A DNA stretch of 21,464 bases. It comes from a virus. The position numbers and the translations under genes are program-made. Positions 1-5,383 of this stretch are shown piece by piece (the stretch's first letter is position 1; each line of letters starts with the position of its first letter). The DNA lies in the IMG/VR virus record IMGVR_UViG_3300037199_000014, positions 1-21,464 of that record. One strand, given 5' to 3'. Below the pieces are notes generated by a model. That model saw nothing but the letters and a program-made list of their open reading frames with translations. It was not told the DNA's origin and made no database searches.

Positions 1-1370
1 CCTCATTCACCGTTGTGTGCAATGGAGCTTCTCCGGCAACCGCATATGTGAATGGACACTCGCCAACGAGTTATCTGTACCCTGCGGTTACATCGACACT
101 ACCCTCTTGTCCGACCTGGGCAAGCACAGGAAGCGTAGAGATAGGCGGCACTTCTTATTTCTCTGGAGTTGGAAACTCAACGCCGCAGTGGAAGCTGTTC
201 GGTATTGTGGTCTATCCGACGACTGTCCCAGTCACTCCAGCGATTGTCTTACAGAACGAAGCCTTTATGTCGAAGACTGCTCTGCCACAACATGGAGCGA
301 CAACCTTTGGAATTGAATCGCGCCCACCTTACTGGCTAGCTTATCAAGGAGATTCACGCACGGCGAATGCGGCTGGATCGCCTCCGAGCGGAGGTAATTG
401 GCAGCTCACGACTTCGCGTGAGTGGCAGATTTCGCGTTTAGAGCCGGACCGCGACCAGTACAACGATATGGGAATGTATAACCAGAGACTTTCAACTATG
501 GTTACGAATATGCCCAACGAGATCACGCCTCTTTGCACACAAAATATAAGTGTGGCAAAGACAGTCCTTCTTGACGCTGGTACGAATGACATTCAAGGCG
601 GCGCGACGGGCGCAACGACCTACGCATCGTTGCAGAGCTATGCCTCTAACCTGCACACAGCGTGTAATGGAGTGAAAATTTTGTATGCTACATCCGTCGC
701 CAGAGGCTCTTTCACGGCGACGATGGAGGGCTACCGCGAGACACTCAACTCGGATGCTATTTCCGGATGGGTGGCAGGGACATTCAACGGCGATGCGGTA
801 GACGACAATGCCAATGATCCGATTGCAGCGACACAAGTTACGCCGAACACATACAATCCCTCAGCAGCGTCATCATGCAATGCAACGTGGTTCGATTCTG
901 ACTGCGTTCACTTTACCGCTGCAATGAACGCTGAGATGGCATCAGGAGAAAGCGCGGCGATAAAGTTAGTGCAGGGGCGCTTGAATACGTGCACGATAGT
1001 GCAAAAGCAGATTCCCTATCAGGTATTGGTGGCGGCGAACACAGCTTCCCCGGGCCTCACTCAGACGATTCCACTGGGCATACAACTCGCCAAAGGTGAG
1101 AACGTGTGTTCGCTCAGCGAGAACATTACAAGCGCATTTACTGGACCGACAACTCTAACAATGTCAGTAGGCAATAGTGGAGGTTCAACGACCTCATATC
1201 AGAGCGCATTCAGCCTGATGTCAGGAGGCGACACAACAGCTTCGCCTACCTACGTTGGTCCGGGCGGTGCGGTGAACGTGACATTCACCGCGACAGGAGC
1301 CAACCTTTCAACGGTCAGCGGGGGAAACATGGTCGTAAACGTGGGAGTGATTTACAACGGATTGTATTAA
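1..1370 (+). CDS. Fibre-like protein with SGNH/GDSL hydrolase domain (5' partial)
   Basis: The frame (first full codon at base 3) is open from the window edge, so the gene starts upstream; a GTG at 15 is only an internal candidate. An SGNH hydrolase core is visible: a GDSR block with the candidate nucleophile Ser at 354-356, a GTND block at 579-590, and a C-terminal D-C-V-H block at 900-911 that would supply the catalytic Asp and His. Enzymes of this family are esterases, lipases or sugar O-deacetylases, and phage versions often deacetylate host surface polysaccharide. After the hydrolase comes a region of about 130 residues rich in Thr, Ser, Gly and Val, resembling a beta-sandwich or fibre tip. 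The family call is firm from the motif order. The role in host attachment is inferred from the phage context. The substrate cannot be read from the sequence. Confidence 0.75.
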   Translation, partial: SFTVVCNGASPATAYVNGHSPTSYLYPAVTSTLPSCPTWASTGSVEIGGTSYFSGVGNSTPQWKLFGIVVYPTTVPVTPAIVLQNEAFMSKTALPQHGATTFGIESRPPYWLAYQGDSRTANAAGSPPSGGNWQLTTSREWQISRLEPDRDQYNDMGMYNQRLSTMVTNMPNEITPLCTQNISVAKTVLLDAGTNDIQGGATGATTYASLQSYASNLHTACNGVKILYATSVARGSFTATMEGYRETLNSDAISGWVAGTFNGDAVDDNANDPIAATQVTPNTYNPSAASSCNATWFDSDCVHFTAAMNAEMASGESAAIKLVQGRLNTCTIVQKQIPYQVLVAANTASPGLTQTIPLGIQLAKGENVCSLSENITSAFTGPTTLTMSVGNSGGSTTSYQSAFSLMSGGDTTASPTYVGPGGAVNVTFTATGANLSTVSGGNMVVNVGVIYNGLY

Positions 1371-1458
1371 CCGGCTGTCCTGTACATAGGAGTCACAGAG
1401 CAGGTGACAGGCTTGAAAGAGTTGCCGGGGCAGTAGATCATGAGTACGAGGAAGAATA

Positions 1459-1872
1459 ATGGCTGACATCGAGAGCAGAGTAGAAAAACTCGAAGACTGG
1501 CGAAGCGGAGTTGATAAACAAATGGCCGAAATTGAACCCCTTGTTTATGATATGAAAGACGAAATTTTTAACCACGATGGAGTCAAAGGCGTAAAGACTA
1601 TCGTGATTGAAGAGTTCGCCAAGCTGAACGCAGAGCGGTCTAGGCGATGGTCTACGTCAAACAAACTCGCTGCTGTGGGCATCATTATGACTTTGCTTGC
1701 GTGGCCTTCTGCAAAAGTTTGGTCGTTCGTTGTTGATGTCTACCAAATAACTCAGGAATGGCATCAAACCCACAAGAGCGAAATTGATAAGATCCCTAAA
1801 ATGTCAGGCGCGATGGCCCTGAAAGAGAAGTCCGCGCCGATCTCAGAAGTGACCGACTACATCCCACAGTAA
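1459..1872 (+). CDS. Small coiled-coil membrane protein, XhlA-like
   Basis: This 137-residue protein starts at an ATG preceded by a good ribosome site (GAGGAAG). The N-terminal 60 residues are charged and heptad-like (IESRVEKLEDW), as in a short coiled coil. One hydrophobic segment follows at about residues 68-90 (KLAAVGIIMTLLAWPSAKVW), then a polar tail. This layout matches small phage membrane proteins of the haemolysin XhlA type, which often sit beside holins and endolysins. The neighbours (holin-like, signal-anchored and lipoprotein-like genes) fit a lysis or envelope module. No enzymatic motif is visible. The membrane call is fairly safe; the XhlA assignment rests on architecture only. 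Confidence 0.55.
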   Translation: MADIESRVEKLEDWRSGVDKQMAEIEPLVYDMKDEIFNHDGVKGVKTIVIEEFAKLNAERSRRWSTSNKLAAVGIIMTLLAWPSAKVWSFVVDVYQITQEWHQTHKSEIDKIPKMSGAMALKEKSAPISEVTDYIPQ

Positions 1873-1884
1873 AGGAAAACTACC

Positions 1885-2016
1885 ATGCGTTCAGATGATC
1901 CGCCCAAGATTCCAGGAAACCCAGACCCGAATCCGAAAATACCGTGCGAAGAACCCGTCGCGCCTGTCGAGGAAACCGAAGAGGAACCGCTTGACAGCAG
2001 AGAGCGAAAAGTGTAA
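1885..2016 (+). CDS. Small acidic proline-rich protein
   Basis: A 43-residue ORF starts at an ATG placed correctly after AAAGGAAAA (1871-1879), directly downstream of the previous stop. It is rich in Pro, Glu and Asp, with the imperfect repeat KIPGNPDPNPKIP near the N-terminus and an acidic run (EETEEEP) near the C-terminus, so it is probably disordered. The +1 frame over the same bases is also open and runs into the ribbon-helix-helix-like gene. Because the good ribosome site belongs to this frame, I take this as the translated frame here. It could be a separate small protein or the front part of a longer product made by a frameshift. Function unknown. Confidence 0.5.
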   Translation: MRSDDPPKIPGNPDPNPKIPCEEPVAPVEETEEEPLDSRERKV

Positions 2017-2019
2017 AAG
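1991..2019 (+). promoter_or_regulatory. Candidate sigma70-type promoter
   Basis: A perfect TTGACA at 1991-1996 is followed after 17 bases by TAAAAG at 2014-2019 (4 of 6 matches to the -10 consensus). The predicted transcription start, about 7 bases downstream, falls on or next to the GTG at 2027. A similar pair (TTGACA, 18 bases, TAGAAG) occurs at 12705. It lies inside the acidic-protein ORF, so chance is a real alternative. Confidence 0.35.
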
Positions 2020-2026
2020 TGTATTT

Positions 2027-2188
2027 GTGAAACCCAAGCAAGTCTACATTCCCGGTGAATTGCACGATGAGCTGAAGCTGTTAGCGCATCAGTTGCATCT
2101 GTCGCTGAAGAGCTTGGTTGCGCGTCACTTGCAAGATGTGGTGAAAACTTATCGGGACGCAGGACGTTTGCAAGCACGGAAGAAGTGA
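2027..2188 (+). CDS. Ribbon-helix-helix-like (CopG/Arc type) small protein
   Basis: The C-terminal part of an ORF open from 1895 reads as a compact 53-residue domain from the GTG at 2027: a short strand (KQVYIPGELHDEL) then two helices (KLLAHQLHLSLKSLVARHL). That is the pattern of ribbon-helix-helix DNA-binding proteins, which act as dimers and often repress their own operon. I prefer the GTG at 2027 because the bases before it overlap a better-supported small ORF in another frame. No Shine-Dalgarno site precedes this GTG. The alternatives are an ATG at 1895, which adds an Arg/Lys-rich extension, or a frameshift fusion with the upstream acidic ORF. The fold is recognised from pattern only; target DNA unknown. 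Confidence 0.5.
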   Translation: MKPKQVYIPGELHDELKLLAHQLHLSLKSLVARHLQDVVKTYRDAGRLQARKK

Positions 2189-2300
2189 GACTGCGGCTGT
2201 CTACGGATAGCGCATAGGCCAGCCGGGAGCCTTTAATTCCGGTATGCTGAGCGGCGGTGAGCAGCGATGCAAGCTGCCGCAAAGCAAAGGAGCAAGCATC

Positions 2301-2525
2301 ATGGAGAATTGGAAAACAACACTCATCGGAGCAGTCGGCGCATTGCTGATGGCTGCTGCAAACTACAGCGGAGAGCATACGTGGCAGGGATATGTCGCGT
2401 GTCTTGTGCCCGTCGCGCTTGGGCTTTATGCCAAAGACTACGACACGCATTCAACCGTGGTGCAAACGCAGACGGCCACCACCGAAGCGCACGCCGCAGA
2501 GCTCGCGGCCATCAACAAGCAGTGA
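2301..2525 (+). CDS. Holin-like small membrane protein
   Basis: A 74-residue protein starts at an ATG preceded by AAAGGAG. It opens MENWKTTLIGAVGALL, a hallmark of a widespread group of small phage proteins annotated as holins or holin-like, and has a second hydrophobic stretch near residues 29-43 (GYVACLVPVALGLYAKD). The GLYAKD motif after the second segment is also typical of the group. The polar C-terminus is Thr/Ala-rich. Two short membrane segments fit a holin that permeabilises the inner membrane at lysis. An upstream ATG at 2244 in frame is less likely because it lacks a good ribosome site. A small hairpin (GCAGC at 2261, GCTGC at 2273) lies in the 112-base gap before it. The stop overlaps the next start as TGATG. 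Confidence 0.6.
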   Translation: MENWKTTLIGAVGALLMAAANYSGEHTWQGYVACLVPVALGLYAKDYDTHSTVVQTQTATTEAHAAELAAINKQ

Positions 2526-2905
2526 TGCAGATGACGCTGAAGACGATCCTCTCCATCCTTGCGCTGTTGGCTCTTGGCGCTCTGCTGGGCGTTCTGGCAC
2601 GCGCGCAAGCGCCTTGCATACAACAGGATTACGATGCGTTGAGTCTAAAGTGGAACACATTGCTGCCGTCCGCCTACAACAATGACGAACTCGGATCCAT
2701 GTGGCGCGACGTGGACAATCAACTGCACCAGTGCGACAGAGCAGCGATACATGCCAACACGGTGGCGTTGCGGGCTGGGGATCAGGGTTTACAGGAGGAA
2801 GAAAATCGAGACTTTGCAATCGTGTTTTACAAACAGTGCCATCCGTCGTTTTGGTGGCACATAGGCCACCCGTTACACCGCGCTCCTGAATGGTGCAAAC
2901 GATAA
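2525..2905 (+). CDS. Signal-anchored or exported small protein, possibly spanin-like
   Basis: This 126-residue protein starts at the ATG of a TGATG overlap with the holin-like gene, so the two are probably translationally coupled. Residues about 5-27 are strongly hydrophobic (ILSILALLALGALLGVLA) and followed by ARAQAPC, which could be a signal anchor or a cleavable signal. The rest is soluble, with Cys residues near positions 31, 70, 106 and 124 that could form disulphides in the periplasm, and aromatic residues near the C-terminus (SFWWHIGHP). Position directly after a holin-like gene suggests a lysis accessory such as an inner-membrane spanin, but there is no long coiled coil, so this is weak. 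It could equally be an unrelated exported protein. Confidence 0.45.
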   Translation: MQMTLKTILSILALLALGALLGVLARAQAPCIQQDYDALSLKWNTLLPSAYNNDELGSMWRDVDNQLHQCDRAAIHANTVALRAGDQGLQEEENRDFAIVFYKQCHPSFWWHIGHPLHRAPEWCKR

Positions 2906-2935
2906 CCCACCACAGCACAACCGAAAAGAGGAATT

Positions 2936-3559
2936 ATGAAGTTCAATCTCCAATCGAAGCTCGGCGCATGGGCGCTGATCGCAGTTCTCATGCTTGGCAT
3001 CGTGCCAACTGTCGGCTGCTCCGGCCAAAGCGTTGCACAGCAGATCGTCGGATGGACGCCCTTTATCGACTCGGCGCTTACCACGCTCGGCTCTGTTGCC
3101 GGTTCGTTATCCCCGCAGGACTCCGTGATTATCGATCCCGTCGTGACGGCCTTGGTGACCTCTCAGAACCTTTTGAAGAACCAGGCTCAGGCTTACCTCG
3201 CCAACCCTACAGCGGGCGTCCTGGCGCAGCTACAGGCCCAAGCGGTGACGTTCCAGCAAAGCCTCAACTCGGCAGTTCTGACGGCCTTGAAGATTACCAA
3301 CTCGGACAGCCAGAAACGAATCATCGCTCAGATTCAGGTGGTGCTTACCGGAGCGACGGCGGTACTGGCTCTGCTCCAGACGATCAAGGGAAACACGCTG
3401 ACCGTCACGACCGGCTCGGTAACTACTTCTCAGGTTCTTCCCTACTTGGATGAGAGCAAGAGCGTGGCGCTGGTGGCCGAGCATGAAGGAGTTCCATCGT
3501 TTGTGGCGTCCTACCGCGTGCATCAGGCAGAAGCATCACTCATCGCGGCAGGACTCTAA
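2936..3559 (+). CDS. Probable phage lipoprotein or exported protein
   Basis: A 207-residue protein starts at an ATG with a clear ribosome site (AAAGAGGAA). The N-terminus is a lipoprotein-type signal: a basic start (MKFNLQSK), a hydrophobic core (WALIAVLMLGIV), then PTVGC with the candidate lipidated Cys at residue 28. The lipobox is imperfect because position -3 is Thr. The mature part is rich in Ala, Gln, Leu and Thr and looks helical, including a weakly hydrophobic stretch (VVLTGATAVLALLQTI). There is no enzyme motif. Placement after the holin-like and signal-anchored genes suggests an envelope role such as an outer-membrane spanin or superinfection exclusion. At about 180 mature residues it is long for an o-spanin. 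Function unproven. Confidence 0.55.
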   Translation: MKFNLQSKLGAWALIAVLMLGIVPTVGCSGQSVAQQIVGWTPFIDSALTTLGSVAGSLSPQDSVIIDPVVTALVTSQNLLKNQAQAYLANPTAGVLAQLQAQAVTFQQSLNSAVLTALKITNSDSQKRIIAQIQVVLTGATAVLALLQTIKGNTLTVTTGSVTTSQVLPYLDESKSVALVAEHEGVPSFVASYRVHQAEASLIAAGL

Positions 3560-3610
3560 CCATTGGGAATTACGTACTTAACTCCCGAATGGGAGAGAAA
3601 AGAGGAAAAG

Positions 3611-3859
3611 ATGCATTATCGCAACGGGCGTGAAGCAAAGAACGGCGACAAGATTGTGAGTCTCGGATACGGCGGGGGCACGATTGAGGCTTTCGGCGTA
3701 CTGCACAGCGCAGTGCCGGGAAATGACTACTGCAACGGGGCGATTGCCCCGGTCCAGCCAACAAACGCGGGCGCGTGCCTTTGCGATTGCCTGCACGTTG
3801 ACGATCTGGCTGCAATTCTTGCGGAAAAGGGTTTGGATAAGCGACCTGAAGGCAAGTAG
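3611..3859 (+). CDS. Small Cys-containing protein, unknown
   Basis: I choose the ATG at 3611, with GAGGAAAAG just upstream, over a TTG at 3563 that would lack a ribosome site. The product is 82 residues and begins MHYRNGREAKNGDKIV, a compact beta-rich start. It has a Gly-rich turn (GYGGGTIEAFG) and a small Cys cluster (GACLCDCLHVDD) near residues 58-66 with a further Cys upstream, which could bind a metal. The C-terminus is helical (LAAILAEKGLDK). I do not recognise a family. It closes a transcription unit, because an intrinsic terminator begins at its stop codon. Confidence 0.55.
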   Translation: MHYRNGREAKNGDKIVSLGYGGGTIEAFGVLHSAVPGNDYCNGAIAPVQPTNAGACLCDCLHVDDLAAILAEKGLDKRPEGK

Positions 3860-3889
3860 GGACTCAAGTATATAAGTCCCTTTTGTTTT
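3859..3889 (+). terminator. Rho-independent terminator
   Basis: GGGACT (3859-3864) pairs with AGTCCC (3875-3880) across a 10-base AT-rich loop, followed by TTTTGTTTT (3881-3889). It lies at the stop codon of the 82-residue gene and before the XRE regulator gene, as expected for a transcription-unit boundary. The stem is only 6 bp, so strength is uncertain. Confidence 0.6.
3866..3880 (+). repeat. 15-base repeat, copy 1
   Basis: The 15 bases AAGTATATAAGTCCC here recur exactly at 8435-8449. In this copy they form the loop and right arm of the terminator. A chance exact 15-mer in 21 kb is unlikely. Confidence 0.7.
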
Positions 3890-3929
3890 AGCAATTTTCC
3901 TCGGGGTTGCAGTGCCCCCGGCGAAATAA

Positions 3930-3943
3930 GTCTGAAATCAGAC
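3930..3943. promoter_or_regulatory. Dyad, candidate operator for the XRE regulator
   Basis: GTCTGA-AA-TCAGAC is a perfect 6-2-6 inverted repeat ending 13 bases before the ATG of the helix-turn-helix gene at 3957. XRE repressors commonly bind 14-16 base dyads beside their own start. A second small hairpin (CGGGG 3902-3906 with CCCCG 3916-3920) lies just upstream. I see no convincing -35/-10 pair with standard spacing in this 97-base gap. Confidence 0.4.
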
Positions 3944-3956
3944 CCTATGCTCGAAG

Positions 3957-4157
3957 ATGAAAACCAGAACGATATCCGCCGCTGCCCGGTTCCGTCGTTT
4001 CCGGCGAGCTACGAAGATGACGCAACGCTTGCTGGCTTTGTGTCTTGGGATCAGTCGCCGATCGGTCATAAACATAGAAAAGGGCGTGCACGATCCGTCG
4101 CTTCGGCACCTGGCGGAATTCGACGCGCTGGTGGAAAGGCATAAAAGTGGACTCTGA
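3957..4157 (+). CDS. XRE-type helix-turn-helix regulator
   Basis: A 66-residue protein. From about residue 13 the order is typical of an XRE/Cro-type DNA-binding domain: FRRFRRATKMTQRLLALCLG, then ISRRSVINIEKG as recognition helix and turn, then DPSLRHLAEFDALV. It is a minimal single-domain form, like Cro-sized phage regulators or XRE antitoxins. The ATG at 3957 is chosen because a later ATG at 4017 would remove the first helix. A shadow ORF in another frame begins at 3947. The gene overlaps the next start by 11 bases, so both are probably one transcript. The dyad at 3930-3943 is a natural candidate for autoregulation. The ribosome site is weak, which fits low expression. Confidence 0.7.
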   Translation: MKTRTISAAARFRRFRRATKMTQRLLALCLGISRRSVINIEKGVHDPSLRHLAEFDALVERHKSGL

Positions 4158-4527
4158 AAAATCCATCCCGCTCCCATTGACTGGAGAAGAAGTCCAAGAG
4201 GCCGCGCTTTACAGCCTGCGCGAGTGTATGCAGAAAAACTGCCACTTGAGCGCCGGAAACGCTTACACCGCAGCCCGGATCGAAATCTCGGTCAAGATGA
4301 CACTGTTTGACTATGGCCGCGAAATCCGGAACAACGAAGTCTTGACGGTCAATCTCGACTCAGGATTACCCGCAGAGAGCGAGCCAGAGACCGTAGAGGG
4401 CTCGCTGACGGTTGAACCTGTTCCACCCAACCAACTTCGCGTAGAGACCGAGCAGCCCGTCCCTGTGGCTACCGTTCAAGACGGGAAGAAGGTTGTCAAG
4501 CACTTACGGTATGCGCCCCGAAAATGA
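4147..4527 (+). CDS. Hypothetical protein, 126 residues
   Basis: Starts at a GTG preceded by GGAAAGG at good spacing, inside the end of the XRE regulator gene. The N-terminal half (residues about 10-60) appears mixed helix and strand (EEVQEAALYSLRECMQ, then ARIEISVKMTLFDYGREI). The second half is Pro, Glu and Val-rich and probably extended (VEPVPPNQLRVETEQPVPV). No known motif. The stop overlaps the next ATG as ATGA, indicating coupled translation with the following gene in the run toward the terminase. Its place just before the terminase suggests an early packaging or regulatory accessory, but that is inference. I do not recognise the family. Confidence 0.6.
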   Translation: MDSEKSIPLPLTGEEVQEAALYSLRECMQKNCHLSAGNAYTAARIEISVKMTLFDYGREIRNNEVLTVNLDSGLPAESEPETVEGSLTVEPVPPNQLRVETEQPVPVATVQDGKKVVKHLRYAPRK

Positions 4528-4865
4528 GCCTCGAAGACGAATTCGTGCGTGACACCCGAGCAATGGAGCGCATAGCGTCTGCCCTTGAGAGATGGGCTAC
4601 AATTGCCGAGAAGCGTTTCGAGAAAGAATTTCCAGAACCGAGGCCCAAACGCGATGTCGAACTCATCCGATCTGACGCCACAGAGCGAGCCGAGCAGTAT
4701 GGCGACAAGCCTCCCGATGGCTGGCTCGACGAAACTCCGAAAGAGGCTGAACCTTCCCGGTTCCAAAAGCGGCTCGAAGAAGCTGGCCCTAAAGCGGCTC
4801 CCAAGGGGAGAGGCCGCGCTTCTAAGGTTCCTGAAGGGGACGGGAATCAAGCCAAGCCAAGTTGA
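4524..4865 (+). CDS. Charged helical protein upstream of terminase, unknown
   Basis: A 113-residue protein whose ATG shares bases with the previous TGA (ATGA overlap). The N-terminal 40 residues are strongly helical and charged (MSLEDEFVRDTRAMERIASA, then ERWATIAEKRFEKEF), with coiled-coil character. The rest is Pro, Glu, Lys and Arg-rich and likely disordered, ending GRGRASKVPEGDGNQAKPS. It overlaps the terminase small-subunit ORF in another frame over most of its second half. Its coding character is better than that of the overlapping frame between 4585 and about 4830, so I think this frame is translated throughout. It could be a DNA-binding accessory to packaging; no motif proves this. Confidence 0.6.
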   Translation: MSLEDEFVRDTRAMERIASALERWATIAEKRFEKEFPEPRPKRDVELIRSDATERAEQYGDKPPDGWLDETPKEAEPSRFQKRLEEAGPKAAPKGRGRASKVPEGDGNQAKPS

Positions 4866-5382
4866 GACGGCGCCGAATATTTCGTCCGTATTTCCCAACC
4901 GCCAGTCCGTGATTGACGCACTTCGTTTCTCGGCAGCGCCTGCCGCGATTGGATTCTTGCAGACTTACGACGCGACCCCGTCCTGTGACCGCAGGCTGCT
5001 TTCGTTCGAAGCCATCGCACTCAAGTGCCAAGCAAACTTCGCAGAGTTGTTCGGCGCAATGATGCTGGCGTTTCAGTCGTTTCAGGCGCAGAAAAGCGCG
5101 GCACTGGTCATGGGAGAACATCCCGGCATAGTCGCGGCCAGTGTGAAGTTTGCCAAGAAGTCGAAAGGCATTCAGGATCGCAAGATGCTGCATGAAGCTG
5201 TGCGTTTCCTGCCGACGCCGAAGGGTTCAAGCATCAACTTCAATTTCCCCGGCAAAGAATCGGAGCCCCCGGACGAAGGCGAAGCGACCTCGCCCGAGAT
5301 GGAAGCTCTTTTTCCCATGATTACTCATCGGGAAGAGAAGTGGCAGCACGACAGGTCAAGAATGTTGGAGGGAGATAAATAA
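4654..5382 (+). CDS. terS: Probable terminase small subunit
   Basis: Assigned mainly by position, directly before the large terminase, where phages normally encode the DNA-recognition subunit. The ORF is open from 4585. Candidate starts are TTG 4585, ATG 4654, 4699 and 4717, and GTG 4909. I use 4654, which has a GAGG about 10 bases upstream, but the true start may be later. The stretch after about 4860 has the most protein-like sequence: RQSVIDALRF, then helical segments (LLSFEAIALKCQANFAELFG, AMMLAFQSFQ), then GIQDRKMLHEAVRFLPTPKG and an acidic tail. A helical core with a flexible C-terminus fits a TerS oligomer. No classic helix-turn-helix is obvious. The 4654-4865 part would be encoded in two frames. 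Confidence 0.5.
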   Translation: MSNSSDLTPQSEPSSMATSLPMAGSTKLRKRLNLPGSKSGSKKLALKRLPRGEAALLRFLKGTGIKPSQVETAPNISSVFPNRQSVIDALRFSAAPAAIGFLQTYDATPSCDRRLLSFEAIALKCQANFAELFGAMMLAFQSFQAQKSAALVMGEHPGIVAASVKFAKKSKGIQDRKMLHEAVRFLPTPKGSSINFNFPGKESEPPDEGEATSPEMEALFPMITHREEKWQHDRSRMLEGDK

Positions 5383-5383
5383 A

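Noticed and set aside
344-836. Minus-strand ORFs of 82 and 114 residues opposite the SGNH gene
   Set aside because: They are antisense to a gene with clear catalytic motifs, have no ribosome sites or recognisable domains, and are explained by the codon pattern of the sense strand.
1857-2450. Minus-strand ORF of 197 residues across the small acidic, ribbon-helix-helix-like and holin-like genes
   Set aside because: Ser/Ala/Cys-rich shadow sequence covering several plus-strand genes with better starts; nothing else on the minus strand is supported.
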